Of a DNA stretch of 64,000 nucleotides, positions 48,856 to 59,968 are shown in pieces. The notes under the pieces are model-generated. The model was not told the DNA's origin. It did no database searches and was given only the letters and a program-made list of their open reading frames with translations. The position numbers were made by a program, and so were the translations under genes. The stretch lies in contig VCCP01000005.1 in the NCBI GenBank assembly GCA_005765155.1, positions 744,001 to 808,000 of the forward strand, read 5' to 3'. Within the stretch, counting starts at the first letter, position 1, and the number at the start of each line of letters is the position of its first letter. Source of the stretch: Zelopaecilomyces penicillatus. Its lineage: Eukaryota > Ascomycota > Sordariomycetes > Hypocreales > Pseudodiploosporaceae.

Positions 48856-49739
48856 TGACGACGACGCCTTCGTCTCGTCTCGCCGCCGTCCAGCCCTTCC
48901 ACCTCACCATCCGCTTCTCAAGCTCCCTGCCGGACTTGGACCTGGATATTCCCTCTCCACAAACAACCACCGTCCTCTCTGTGAAACACATCTTGCGCAA
49001 CCGCCTGGCTACACGCAGCCGTATTCGTTTCATCCACCAGGGTCACCTCCTCCCAGATTCTGCAGCTCTCAGTGCGGCTATCAGACCGCCTTCTACACCT
49101 CCATCGCCGCCGCTGCCACCGCCGCCGTCGGCCTCGGGTGTATCTGCTCATGAGGATGTCAAGGTTAAAGGCAAGGCTGTAGATGGTGGTGGAGCACCAA
49201 CGCCCGTTAGAATCTATATCAACTGCTCTATCGGAGATGAGCTCTCGAGTCAGGAACTCGCTGATGAAGCGGCCGCAGCTGAGAAGCCACCGGTCGAACC
49301 GGATGCTGATCAGGCGAAGCCGTCAACATGGACCCGTCCACGCCCGCGCGGCTTTGACCGTTTGTTACAGACTGGTTTCACACAGTTGGAAATCAATACG
49401 CTACGCACGCAGTTTGCCTCCATCAATAACGATCGTTTCACTCCCGATGCTTTGCCCTCTCCAGACACCATGCGGCGTCTTGAGGATGTCTGGATAGACA
49501 CGAATGCTGGCGAGCTGCCGTCCTCCACTGATGATCTTGACGATGACTTTAACGGCGGCACTTCTATCAACGACATCATGATGCAGGGCATGATGATTGG
49601 CTTCTTCTTTCCGCTTGGCAGCATGGCCTGGCTGCTTCGACAGGGCTTGTGGGCGGAAAGGTGGCAGGTCTTTGTTAGTGCTGGGGTGATCCTCAGCCTC
49701 TCAGTTGGCCTTGTAATGAATATTTCGAGTACTCACTAG
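48852..49739 (+). CDS. dsc3: Dsc E3 ubiquitin ligase complex subunit 3 (DUF2407 ubiquitin-like)
   Basis: Single-exon 295-aa membrane protein. The N-terminal ubiquitin-like domain (about residues 14-130) begins PFHLTIRFSSSLPDLDLDI, has LSVKHILRNRL and IRFIHQGHLLPD, is interrupted by a Pro-rich insert, and ends in VRIYINCSIGDELS. The DUF2407 C-terminal part starts GFDRLLQTGFTQLEINTLR and carries the EDVWIDTN motif. Two hydrophobic spans close the protein (MIGFFFPLGSMAWLL; VFVSAGVILSLSVGLVMNI). Dsc3 belongs to the Golgi/endosome Dsc E3 ligase that cleaves SREBP-type factors in fungi and degrades orphan membrane proteins. A four-codon upstream ORF overlaps the start. Confidence 0.92.
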   Translation: MMTTTPSSRLAAVQPFHLTIRFSSSLPDLDLDIPSPQTTTVLSVKHILRNRLATRSRIRFIHQGHLLPDSAALSAAIRPPSTPPSPPLPPPPSASGVSAHEDVKVKGKAVDGGGAPTPVRIYINCSIGDELSSQELADEAAAAEKPPVEPDADQAKPSTWTRPRPRGFDRLLQTGFTQLEINTLRTQFASINNDRFTPDALPSPDTMRRLEDVWIDTNAGELPSSTDDLDDDFNGGTSINDIMMQGMMIGFFFPLGSMAWLLRQGLWAERWQVFVSAGVILSLSVGLVMNISSTH

Positions 49740-50193
49740 GATTTGAGCAACTCGTGTCTTGGTGCTAGGATTTTGTATCAACTTGAACGAATAGACACGC
49801 TACTGTGGGGGTATGGAAAAGTACTACATTGGCTACTGGTTCTTTGGGTTTTCACACGTTAGACGAGCGAATATTTGAAGTTGTAAAGCAGCGCCAATAA
49901 AATAGAGCTGGAGTTGACATATTATTAGCTGTGAGCATCCACAGTACATGCAGTCATAGCATCACTCATTTTCCATAATACTCCCAAAACTCCTCAATCT
50001 CGTTTACAAAAAAATCAAAAGAAAACAAAGACAAATGCTCCTAGCATATGCAATGTGCCCTTTCTCAAATACCGTCAAACTTTCGCAGCCAATCCAGGCC
50101 CCTTTTTCTTTCTTCTATCTTCCACTTCCACCTTTCGTTCCCACCTCCTTCGCTTGCTATAAATCGACCAAATAGTGTAACCACACCCAGGTA
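49740..50193. other. Convergent intergenic region
   Basis: 3' UTRs of dsc3 and mtr4 face each other. Nothing else seen. Confidence 0.5.
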
Positions 50194-53100
50194 TTATAGG
50201 TACAAGCTCTGGGCAGCGACAATATCCCTGCGAATCTTGGACAAACTGTCTTCGAACTTCTTGGCCAACTCTTCGCTACCCATGACCTTGGCGGCCTGAG
50301 CCATCTGTCGCATGAGCTCTTCTAGACGACGGAAGATGCGAATAAATGAGCCTTCGTAGATGTTGGCCATTTTGCTATTAAAGAAATAAAAGTCAGACTA
50401 ACTGTTCATAAAAAGTGAAAAAGAGGGACAGGGGTTGCATCAACTTACCAAATCTCGGCAAAGGGTCGTCCATGAGCCCAAGCGTAGACCGTTTCCATGA
50501 GTTGCCACTTCAGACTCGTCACATACTCCTCCTCATTCACATTTAGCTTGCACTCCTGACTGACTTTGGCGATGATGCGTGCTTTCGCTTGAACCTCGCG
50601 ATACGGTTTGCTCAACTCCTCCTTCATCGCCTGGGTATCTAGCTTCTCATCAAACACGAAACAGCTCAGAACAGAGGCGATAACCTCAGGAGTCAGCTCG
50701 TTGAAGAAACGGTCGAAGAGAAGTTCTGAAAGCAACAGTTCGTGGCCCTCGCTTGAAGAAATCTCACAAGCAACACGGGCTTTGAGTTGCACGACTTCGG
50801 CTTCGTTGATGAAGCCGAGTCGGCGCAGGACACGTTTTCTTGACTTAAGCTCGTCCATCTGCGCAATAGTGTGTGCGCGGGCGATGGCCTTCTTCTTGGT
50901 TTTGACTTGATCTGCGAGCTGAACCTTGGCGTGATACTGATCCCATAGTGAGGGCAGGCGAGACGAGAGATGCAGAGGATTCGTCACCAGTTTAGACTCG
51001 AGAACCTCAATTTTCCTGAGAAGCTTCTTGAAGGAATCGTCGGTAATCTCCATGTTCTCAAGCGGGTCGAGAATCGGCACCCCATCTGGGAATCGGCGCT
51101 TGACCTCGCCGAGCGCCTTTCGCGCCTCATTTTTATCCTGGTCCGCCTTAAGCCCATCCTTGGGCATGAAAATTCTGATCTGGCTGATGGCCTTGATGCA
51201 CGTCAGCAGACAAGGCACCACTGCGTGGATGACATTTGAATTGCCGTTTGCGGGCAAGACGCCAGGTGGCATTTCTGCTGTGGGTTGTCCAGGGGTAAAT
51301 TCGGCGCTATTTGCAGAAATAGAGAGCAGTACTTCAATAATGTGTGATTCTTGGGGGATGTGCTCCGGCTCGCCCATCTTGGGCTGTCTACGAGGGTAAT
51401 GATTGACAATCACTCCCCAGCCGAAATCAAGCCCGGCGCTGACATTCTCTGGTGACGCTTTCGGGTTGTAAATCTGCACAAGGCGGCCGGGCTGCAAGAA
51501 ATCAAGACAGTAGTTGGGATGCTGGATAACGGAGCGCATATCCTTGGTGTACGTATTCAGCTGTTGTCGAATTTGGTAGTAGTCCTTGATCGTTGCCTCA
51601 TCCGGTATCGACAGGCCATCTCGCTCCTGTTGAAGAGCCATAAGCTCCTTCTCTAGTGAGGGTACGCTGGCCGCATTTTGGAACTGATGGAAACATCTTT
51701 CCAGCATAAACTCTGGTGAGATGGCTTCAATTCTCAACAGGTTGAGAATCATGTTGTAACCCAAGTAGAACGCTGAGTTGAGTTTGTCCTGGTGTCCAGT
51801 AACAATGCTCTTGGCCACCTCGGGTTCCAGCTTGTCGTCAATCATCATGATGACAATACCCCTGGCATCAAGTCCACGACGTCCGGCTCGACCAGCCATC
51901 TGGATATATTCTGACGATGTAATTGGCCGTATCTTTATACCATCCCATTTGGTGACTTGAGTGAAAACAACAGTCTTGGCAGGCATGTTTAGACCGATCG
52001 AGAAGGTTTCTGTGGCGAATAAGACTTTGATAAGGGACTCCTGGAACAAAATCTCGATGGTCTCTTTGAGAATAGGAAGGAGACCAGAATGATGCACACC
52101 AATGCCCTTCTGCAGCAGTGGCAAGAGGTTGCTGATCTGAGGCAGGTCTCGGTCTTGTTCTGACAGGCTTGCAATTGCGCTGTGGAAAACCTTGTCAACC
52201 AAGGCCTTTTCGGTCTCATCGTTGAAAGCAAGATTGGAAATCTTGACTGCCATGTTTTCACACTCTCGCTTGCTAAAGTTGAAAACAATAACGGGGTTGA
52301 AGTTCTTCTTGACAGTCATTCGAATAATCTTGCTGATATCGGAGCCATCGTCAGCGCCGCCCTTATTAGTCTTCTTATTCTTTCCCTTGCCCTTCATCTT
52401 CGCGTTAATGTCTGTGGGATCAGCGCCCTTCTTTTCCTCCACCTCCTTCATGACCATGTTGAAATTCTCCTCATTGAAATTCCCCCTCTCATCCACAACA
52501 ATTCTGGCTCCTTTACCGCCAGCCGGGTAGAAATAGTTTTGCAATGGCGTAGGTCGGAAATCGGTATATACGACGTGGCACGCTTGGTGATGTATCTTGG
52601 CAATCCACTCGGCGAACTGAAAAGCGTTGGGGATTGTGGCTGACAAGAAGACATATCGAACCTTGTCGGGAAGCATGATAATGGTCTCCTCCCAAACCAC
52701 ACCTCTTGTCTTATCTCGCATGTAGTGGATTTCGTCAAACACAACCCAGGCAACCTCTCGCATGATCTCAGATCCACGGTACAACATAGAGCGCAGAATT
52801 TCTGTCGTCATGACAAGACAACTGGCGGTGGGGTTGATCGTAACATCACCAGTCATAAGACCAACATCTCCAAAAATGGCTTCAAAATCTCGATATTTTT
52901 GGTTACTGAGGGCCTTGATGGGACTGGTATAAATGACTCTTTGGTTGCGCTTCAGACACTGGGCAACCGCATACTCTGCCACCACAGTTTTACCGGCACT
53001 AGTATGGGCTGAAACCAGAATACTTTCATCGCGTTCTATAGAAGCAACGGACAAGCTCTGGAAAGGATCAAGCTTGAAATTCCAGGTCCTGGCAGGCTCC

Positions 53101-53555
53101 TCTGGCGACTTGTGCTCCGAAAGAGGAATATACTCGTAATCGAGATCAGGCGGAAGGGCGACCTGATGCTGAATGTTGTGTGATAGGACGAGAGACGAAT
53201 CTTGAGGAACGAATGTCGCAGCGCCAGCGACTTCTCTTGACTCTGCCGTCTGGAAATTGTCTGCCATGACAGGTCCAGCACCGTCTCCCTTCTTCCGTCT
53301 CTTCTTGTCCTGCTGGCTGGGGGTATCGGAATCTTCCTCCTCTGACTCTTCTGCGTTAGATGTCTCGGTTGCATCTGCCATGCCGACGTCCTCCCCATCG
53401 TTTGTCGCATTCTCCGTCCCATTCCCGTTCATTGCCTCGTCCGCCTTGCGCTTCTTGCTCTGCGCTCGGCTTCTAGTCTTCTGGGGGACTCTTTCATCCT
53501 CGCTACTGCTGTCGGGCCCCGCGCCCCCATCAAACACATTAAACAGCTCATCCAT
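50194..53555 (-). CDS. mtr4: ATP-dependent RNA helicase MTR4/DOB1 (nuclear exosome cofactor)
   Basis: 1095-aa Ski2-like helicase in two exons (53555-50449, 50374-50194); the 74-nt intron near the 3' end joins FAEI-CKMANIYEGSF. Motifs in order: Q/phosphate region FKLDPFQSLSV, Walker A SAHTSAGKTVVAEYA, motif Ib TGDVTINP, motif II VFDEIHYMRD, motif III LSATIPN, motif V/VI QMAGRAGRRGLD. The arch/KOW region (GWGVIVNHYPRR) and the C-terminal DSHCT helical domain (EGSFIRIFRRLEELMRQM, ending DIVAAQSLYL) complete the family plan. The N-terminus is acidic/Lys-rich and disordered. It feeds nuclear RNAs (rRNA 5.8S precursors, aberrant tRNAs via TRAMP) to the exosome. Confidence 0.97.
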
Positions 53556-54119
53556 CTTGGCTGGGTTGTGGCTCCGAAGGAGCTATTCGACGAGTTGCAA
53601 TCCTTCTTCTGTAATAGATCGGTAGTTGGCCGTAATCGCAAATTATCAAAACCGGCGTGGCAAATCGCAGTCCGTCTTTGAGCTGGAGAGCTTGAAAATT
53701 GCTCCTTTGGCCAAATTAATTGGGTCTAAATGTCTGCCGCAAACAATATGCAGAGAGATTCCAGGTGCACAAAACCTTAACCAAGCAAGTTTTGATAGTG
53801 GAAGTGGGCGGGTGGCAGAAAAGAAAATCGCAAGACTTGATGGAAGGCGGTAAGGCTAGTCCCGGCAGCCACACATCGATGAATATTAGATAATCAATCG
53901 AACCCTCGACGCCACATACTGATGCCTCACGTGACATGATTGCGCCAAGCATTTCCTTTTGACCTCAATCGTTCCATCCTGACCTCGGGCCTAGTCACGA
54001 CGCTCGACACGCAGCAAAGCTTTGAATACTCCCCACCTACAGTCACCAACGTCTGTCAAGGTACGCCAATTCTTTCCGCAGCAACTATCCTGAACCTCAC
54101 ATCTAATTGATCATCCTAG
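53556..54119. promoter_or_regulatory. Divergent promoter of mtr4 and cox8, with a 5'-UTR intron
   Basis: A likely 59-nt intron (54061-54119, donor GTACGC, acceptor CCTAG) ends at the base directly before the cox8 ATG. Otherwise no ORF with support. Confidence 0.5.
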
Positions 54120-54416
54120 ATGCTCTCCCGCGCCGCCGCTCGTACCTCGACCTCACTGGTCACCCGCCGAGGCTTCCATGCCACCCGGGCTCGCATGTCC
54201 TCGCCTTACCATTACCCCGAGGGTGCCTATTCCAATATCCCCTTCAACCCTCGCAGCAAGTGGTTCGGTCTCGGCTACTGGGCTTTCATGGCCACTGGCT
54301 TCCTCTCACCCTTCGGCATCGCTGGTGAGTCTTTTCTTGCAAGATATCTAGTTGAGGTGCTTTCGTTGGAGCTAATTGGTGCTGTAGTCTACCAAACCCA
54401 CAAGTCCGCCGCCTAA
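54120..54416 (+). CDS. COX8: Cytochrome c oxidase subunit VIII (COX8, mammalian COX7C type)
   Basis: 77-aa mitochondrial inner-membrane protein in two exons (54120-54324, 54388-54416), joined PFGIA-VYQTHKSAA. The N-terminus is an Arg/Ser-rich presequence (MLSRAAARTSTSLVTRRGFH). The mature part has YHYPEGAYSNIPF and one span, WFGLGYWAFMATGFLSPFGIA. This is a small nuclear-encoded structural subunit of complex IV. The second coding exon is only 29 nt and would be missed by simple ORF calls. Confidence 0.92.
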   Translation: MLSRAAARTSTSLVTRRGFHATRARMSSPYHYPEGAYSNIPFNPRSKWFGLGYWAFMATGFLSPFGIAGESFLARYLVEVLSLELIGAVVYQTHKSAA

Positions 54417-54939
54417 TTTCGCGATCTAAGGAATTTGCGAATTGATTGGAATTGGTTATGTGGTGATGATGGGGATAACGTATGGTGGATACCTTGTGAT
54501 ATAGCTCGAATAGACACCCAAACAGCCAAATGAGCTGTACATAAAAGCCTTCCTTTTGTTCAGAGACTCTCTCATGTTGAGAAACTGTGTGCAATGACAT
54601 GATTCAAGATTCACTAATTGCTACCATATTAATTGCGTGTGAACTATACTTCGTTACAGTATAGTGATTATACCATGATCATCAAAGTTCAGCGGTATCT
54701 CATCGTACACATTTTCTATGCTAATCTGTCTAAACTATTCAAATAACCAGCCGGAATACCCAATCTTGTCCTTGAGTAGCTTGCAGAGGCGAGAGGGGGT
54801 CTTCAAGCAAGCAAATGTAACTGTCGTTAAAATATGAAAAGCCTTAAAAGACAACATCTAGTTCGTAAGGGTATTATTTCTCTATAACGCATATACATTC
54901 TTTATAGTAGTACATGGATTTACATTTACAACCGGCATA
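54417..54939. other. Convergent intergenic region
   Basis: 3' flanks of cox8 and the PPR gene; nothing else seen. Confidence 0.5.
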
Positions 54940-56787
54940 TCATAGCCATGAACCGTCCTTTTTGCGCCTCCGATGCAATGGCCCGTCCCATTTTCCCCAG
55001 GGGGATTTCATATCCTTATCATGCAAAATGTTATCGAAAATAGCATCCATAAACTGCTGACGGTCCTGTCGAATATCCCACCGCTCCGATAATGAATCAA
55101 ACGTCTGAATAAGTATCTCTGTCGATGCGCACTTCTTGACCGCGCGCAGGGCCCAAATCACCAGCCACCTGTCTATGCGAAACCCGTTTACGGCTTCACT
55201 TCTCGCCTGGTAAAGAGCCGCTAAAACTCCTTTTAGTCGCTGCTCGCTCCAGTCTGAGCCGGAGAAGCCCCCGTAGGTGAAGAAGCCCTTGAAGATACTG
55301 AGGAAGATGGTAGGATGAATGGGGATTTTTAAATGTTTCATCTCGTCGAGGTATTGAGCGACCTTTTTGAGATTGCCAGTCCGTACAGCATAGTGATCAA
55401 CTAGAAGCTTGTAGGTGTGTAGATCAGGAGCAAGGCGCAGGTTGGTCTGCAGATTCTTTTTCAGCTGCGGGTGCTTCTTGCCGACTTTCGTAAACATCAT
55501 AAGAACCTGCGTAGTGACTTTGTTCATCATGTAGTCCCTCTGTGGCATGGCTGGTGCCAAAGTATGACCATTTTTCATCTGCTGATAAGTCTCCTCCGCC
55601 CCTGATTCCTCTCCACACCTGAGCAAACCTGAGATGACGCAGTTCAACACAACGGTGTCAATCATCTCCCCAGATTCAACCATCTCCCTATATGCTGCAC
55701 GGATTCCTCCCGAGTCGAGCCTCAGCCCAAAATAGTGAATAAGGCTGACGTGGTGAAATCGATTATACTCGATACCACGAGTCTCCATCTCTTTATAAAT
55801 CATATCGGCCAGAGTGAAATTCCCGGCCTTGGCAGCCACATCAAAGAGAATATTGAACGTCACATCGTTTCCCAGGATCTTAGCCTCGCGCTCCATCTCC
55901 CTCCAAAGTTTCAGCGCTGATTCCATCTCTTGTGCCGTCGCTCGAGCGGCATACTTGGTCGCAAACGTCAATGCGAAATTCCACTGCGTAAGTCGCAGCG
56001 TTAAACCAGCGTTTTTTACATCAGCCACGAGGGAAAAGTAACGGAGCATTGACTCCATGTCACGCTTGCTGGGCGTGCCCATAACTTTCATTAGTCGATT
56101 GCGCCACTGCCAAGTGAGATGCAACATCCTAGGCTCAGGCAACTGGCAGTAGAGCTTGTATATCGGGTCGAGAGAGCGGCGACTGGGATGCCGTATTTTC
56201 TGCGAGATGGCACTGTATAATCGGCCGAGAAGTATTTGCAGTCCATCACTGATTTTGGATGTTTCGTTTCGAGATGGGTATTCCACGTCCCCCTTCTTCT
56301 CCGACACTTGTAGTTTTGGTCCATCCGGGGCAGCATAACCCCGACGGTAGGGATCACGGTGATAGTCAAAGTGTTCCTCAACGCTTCCCTCATCTTCCCG
56401 GCGAACAAAAGATAACAATTTTTGTTTATCTGGGATGTGGAGAGGCCCATGAGAGTGCGACAGATGCCGGGCTTCGGAGAGGGCGGCAGCGGTGCTGTAT
56501 GATCGAGCAGCTGGTCGTGCGGGCTGGGTTCGGTGGCTGTGAGGGGTCTCGAATGCGGGCATAAAGGTTGAGAGCAGCCATACTGAACTTTTCGGGCAGG
56601 ACAAGGGCTTGCGCGGCTGGCTCGCTGCTGATGAGTTGGCTCGATGTCCTACTGAAGCACCTTTGCCCCTGCAAAGACTCTTCCTGGCGACGGTTGCTTT
56701 CAAGCCCACAGCAAGTAGGCCGGCTGACGGTCGTTTCGACAGCACCGCACCACAGACGGAACTGTCCACTCGACTAGGCAGTTTCAT
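54940..56787 (-). CDS. Mitochondrial pentatricopeptide-repeat (PPR) protein
   Basis: Single-exon 615-aa protein. The first 80 residues are Arg/Ser/Ala-rich with few acids (SKRPSAGLLAVGLKATVARKS), as in a mitochondrial targeting sequence. From about residue 270 there are degenerate 35-residue helix pairs with PPR signatures: NDVTFNILFDVAAKAGNFTL with MIYKEMETRGI, DTVVLNCVISGLLRCGEE with TYQQMKNG, and DLHTYKLLVDHYAVRTGNL with YLDEMKHLKI. Fungal PPR proteins of this size bind organellar transcripts and control their stability or translation. Which transcript is targeted cannot be read here. It sits between COX8 and the mitoribosomal gene mS23. Confidence 0.85.
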   Translation of the reverse strand: MKLPSRVDSSVCGAVLSKRPSAGLLAVGLKATVARKSLCRGKGASVGHRANSSAASQPRKPLSCPKSSVWLLSTFMPAFETPHSHRTQPARPAARSYSTAAALSEARHLSHSHGPLHIPDKQKLLSFVRREDEGSVEEHFDYHRDPYRRGYAAPDGPKLQVSEKKGDVEYPSRNETSKISDGLQILLGRLYSAISQKIRHPSRRSLDPIYKLYCQLPEPRMLHLTWQWRNRLMKVMGTPSKRDMESMLRYFSLVADVKNAGLTLRLTQWNFALTFATKYAARATAQEMESALKLWREMEREAKILGNDVTFNILFDVAAKAGNFTLADMIYKEMETRGIEYNRFHHVSLIHYFGLRLDSGGIRAAYREMVESGEMIDTVVLNCVISGLLRCGEESGAEETYQQMKNGHTLAPAMPQRDYMMNKVTTQVLMMFTKVGKKHPQLKKNLQTNLRLAPDLHTYKLLVDHYAVRTGNLKKVAQYLDEMKHLKIPIHPTIFLSIFKGFFTYGGFSGSDWSEQRLKGVLAALYQARSEAVNGFRIDRWLVIWALRAVKKCASTEILIQTFDSLSERWDIRQDRQQFMDAIFDNILHDKDMKSPWGKWDGPLHRRRKKDGSWL

Positions 56788-57519
56788 GGGCGCCTCTTCA
56801 TGATGTGGCAGCGCCTGGCTTGTCGTTGGGCAATCTGTCAGTCTTTCAATCTCGCAGCCAGAAAAGTATTGAACCCGAACAATTGAAGGTGGAACCGCAC
56901 TGCAGTTCGATGTGGGGCATCTGTGGCAGCTCTAGCCAATTAAGCGCCAGCCAACCTTTTTTTTGGTCATCGTCAGGTTGAGCACTTCTTACTACATAGC
57001 ATCACTTTGTATTGCATCAGTTCATTAGTTTTTGGAATATGTTCAAGAGCATATTGATTTGATATCACAGTATTAAGTCATGGTGAATTGGGAATCAATT
57101 GGCACTACTCCCCCTCCAACGGTTGCATTTGTGGATGTTAGTCCTTCCAGCTATTAATATATGTAGTAGTTGTTCTCGTTGAAACTTTAGATAATTGCAC
57201 AATTATGCGTCAAAGGCACAGATTGTTATTTCTATAAATATAAATCTAGACAGACGTTACAAATATCCCACAGATCAGTAGTAGCGCATAACATATTACT
57301 TGACGTTTCGCAACAATGCCAACCAACCTGCAGGCGTCTCGGCAAAATGATTCGCCGGGGACACCTCGAAATTTCCCACTATCATCGAGCTGTAGCGAAA
57401 TCACAAGGGATTCACGTGCAGCGCAAACGTCAATTGATACCCTTCGAATCTTGTATGTTCTCGCAGCATTTCCCCGACGACTTCAACCGAATTCCGAACT
57501 GACCATCTGCAGTACGGCC
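56788..57519. promoter_or_regulatory. Divergent promoter of the PPR and mS23 genes with a candidate 5'-UTR intron
   Basis: A likely intron at 57453-57512 (donor GTATGT, branch CTGAC near 57499, acceptor CTGCAG) ends 7 bp before the mS23 ATG at 57520. An upstream ATG at 57316 is in frame with it both unspliced and spliced. Confidence 0.5.
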
Positions 57520-58323
57520 ATGGGAGGGCGACAGATACGACCCGCCGGGGTCCTCAAGGCCGTTCGCCAGGAGCTTCAGCAACAGGTCCTCCCCGGATAT
57601 ACCGTCCAAGAACCGCCATGGTTCCAAGTCATGAGCGCGGTCCCTCCCGCCCAGTCCATCATCCGCACCATCACACCGAGGCATCGCATGCCCAATCCCA
57701 AGGCCACGAAGCCCAAGAAGCTGTACCGCCCGCAGAGCATTGGATACGCAGAGGACGCTTTACGGACAAGCTTCTACAAGGACCACCCGTGGGAGCTGGC
57801 CAGACCGAGAATTGTTCTAGAGCTTGACGGCAAAGATCACCAGCGTTGCGATTGGAGCAAGGGGCTGCGACAGCCGGGTATTCCACTGAGCGGTGAATGG
57901 TAAGTTGCTTGCAACATTAAACCCATAAGAACTTGTTTTTTCCGATGAGGGGAAGCTATGAATGCTAATCATTGCATGTTTAGTGTTGTGCAACGGCAGT
58001 TATGGTTGATGGAAAATGAGAAAATGAGCAAGCGAAAAGCTTATGATATCACTCGCCATGAATTTTATCGGTTACGGCAGCAAGAGGAAATTGAGAAGAG
58101 AGTGGCAGTTGAGGAGGCTCGTCATGTGGGAGCGTACTTTGGCAAGACACGGCTGGATGTCGGCATGCAGCTCGAGGACCAAGAGTTTGAGAACTGGAAG
58201 GTTTGGGCTGGCAAGGAGGCAGCGAACAGGGAAGCACGGGCAAATTCAGAGATCGAAACCTTTGGGACAGAAGATGAGCCGGGTACTGCGGAAGAGGCAC
58301 AGCCAGCGGCGGCAGGCCTCTAG
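57520..58323 (+). CDS. RSM25: Mitochondrial small-subunit ribosomal protein mS23 (Rsm25)
   Basis: 239-aa protein in two exons (57520-57899, 57984-58323) joined PLSGE-CVVQRQLWLMEN. Typical stretches: VLKAVRQELQQQVL, PPWFQVMSAVPPAQSIIRT, ARPRIVLELDGKDHQ, and the acidic helical tail with YDITRHEFYRLRQQEEIEKRVAVEEARHVGAYFGKT. It is a component of the 37S mitoribosomal subunit. The start at MGGRQIRPAG is chosen because the conserved region begins there and a likely 5'-UTR intron precedes it. An N-terminal extension from the ATG at 57316 remains in frame and cannot be excluded. It is convergent with ALG14, 125 bp away. Confidence 0.9.
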
Positions 58324-58448
58324 AGATAATGAGACGGATGATTTCGGGCGTTTAAAAGACTACCCGTGTGTATATATACACTGTAATCTATACATGTACC
58401 AGAATCAAAGATTACGAATTCCACAACCAACTTGTCAGGCTGTATATG

Positions 58449-59315
58449 CTATGGAGCTGGTCGGCGAGAGTTGAAAACCATCTCCCCTCCATTTTCCAGT
58501 CCGTACTTGGACGCGACCTCGGCATGCTGAGTCAAGAAGACATCGGCTATGCCCGTGTGGTATAGCAACTTACCTGTCAAGCTGAGGGTCGTTATACGGG
58601 CCCACGATTCAATGTACACAAACCTCATGGTGTCCTCGGGTGCAAGATAGAACATCTTGAGCAGATAGGCAGCTACTCCAACGAAAAATCCAGTCGCCGG
58701 GCCGTTGGAGAAGATCTGGTCGGGATAACGGTGTCTCTGCCCAGCTTGGTGGTTCATCGGCGGGGTAAGAAGCGCGGGGAAGATACCGAGGATGCTGAGT
58801 ATGGCTGTGAACGGCGTAGACCAGAGCGGTTGATGGACTCGCCTGGCACGGGTGACGACATATCTGTCGTATGAGCCAGGTGAGGTGCTCTTCTCATCAC
58901 AGAGCAGCGCCATGTCCTTTTCATAGTCCTCCAAATGATTCTCCGACATCGAATCACCACTCGAGATGAGATAGCGGCGGTGAAAACCGCGGAAGTCGCA
59001 GAAACCGTCGTCCATCATCATGAGCATCTCCTTGGTATGGCCTCCTGATCCCAGAACGAAGAGGTAATAGGCACCATCCTGACGCAGGGAGGTGCTCTTT
59101 TGGGAAGTCGCAGATGGCTTTGGCCACTTCGTTGAGCGACGGCGTGCTTGGAGCTGGATATGTCTAGTCTAAGATGGAATTATGATTAGTGTTTTGACTC
59201 GGGAAGAGTAGTTATATGAAGAGCGGTTGGTGGACCATACCGTCATGAACGTGACCAAGGCGATGAGGAAAGTGATGAAGGTCAAAATGACATTTCTCCA
59301 TGGTGGTGCTAGCAT
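58449..59315 (-). CDS. ALG14: UDP-N-acetylglucosamine transferase subunit ALG14
   Basis: 264-aa ER membrane anchor subunit in two exons (59315-59241, 59168-58449), joined LVTFMT-TRHIQLQ. The N-terminal span is NVILTFITFLIALVTFM. The diagnostic VLGSGGHTKEML follows at about residue 63, then FHRRYLISSGDSMS, the conserved NGPATGFFVGVAAYLLK and YIESWARITTLSLTGKLLY. With Alg13 it adds the second GlcNAc to the dolichol-linked oligosaccharide at the ER. The C-terminus (HAEVASKYGLENGGEM) diverges from the usual form but keeps the helix pattern. Confidence 0.92.
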
Positions 59316-59968
59316 GGCGGTAATGGTAAAATCTAAGACTAGTAGCAATTATAGTAATTTTCTGATTAAAACAACACAGCCGGGTCAGATTTCGAGATGC
59401 TGCAAATACCAGCAAGCTGAGTTAAAGTCTGTTCTCTAAGCCAATGGTTGAAGCACGCAAAGGTCAACTATTTTGGATAGTTAGAGTGGATCCTGCATAC
59501 GGACAGTTACGGAGAGCTCACCGAGTCGTACTTATCATGTATTTAATGAGAAACTTGTGATCGAGCTCTTTCTTGACATTTTTGATAGACTGAGTAGTTG
59601 GCCTTGGAGATCATGTCGTTGCGACGTTTAGTTGATCTGGCTCAGTTCAGGGTAATTATGCGCACGGACCACTTCTTGATTGATTACCATCACGGTTCAG
59701 TATTGACTTGATGACTTCTTTTTTTTTTATCTTCACATCATTATCTGTTTCTGATGATGGAGAGGCTACACAATGACAGAGAGCTTTTTGTTTTTAATTA
59801 GGTGATATCCTAGACAATCTAATGAACATGGTATGGCTGTGGCGGCCTTCTTTCTTTGCAACCCCCCACAAACGTCCACATCCACAAACGAGTGCACCAA
59901 CAGAAACACCAGCAGAAACCGATGCCATCTTAGAGCAATCGCCTTTTCCCTGAATTCATATGAATATC
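59316..59968. other. Intergenic region between ALG14 and the GTPase pseudogene
   Basis: Contains the ALG14 promoter. No gene seen. Confidence 0.4.

Noticed and set aside
50608..53853. Many plus-strand ORFs of 60-153 codons
   Set aside because: They are antisense shadows of the mtr4 exon.
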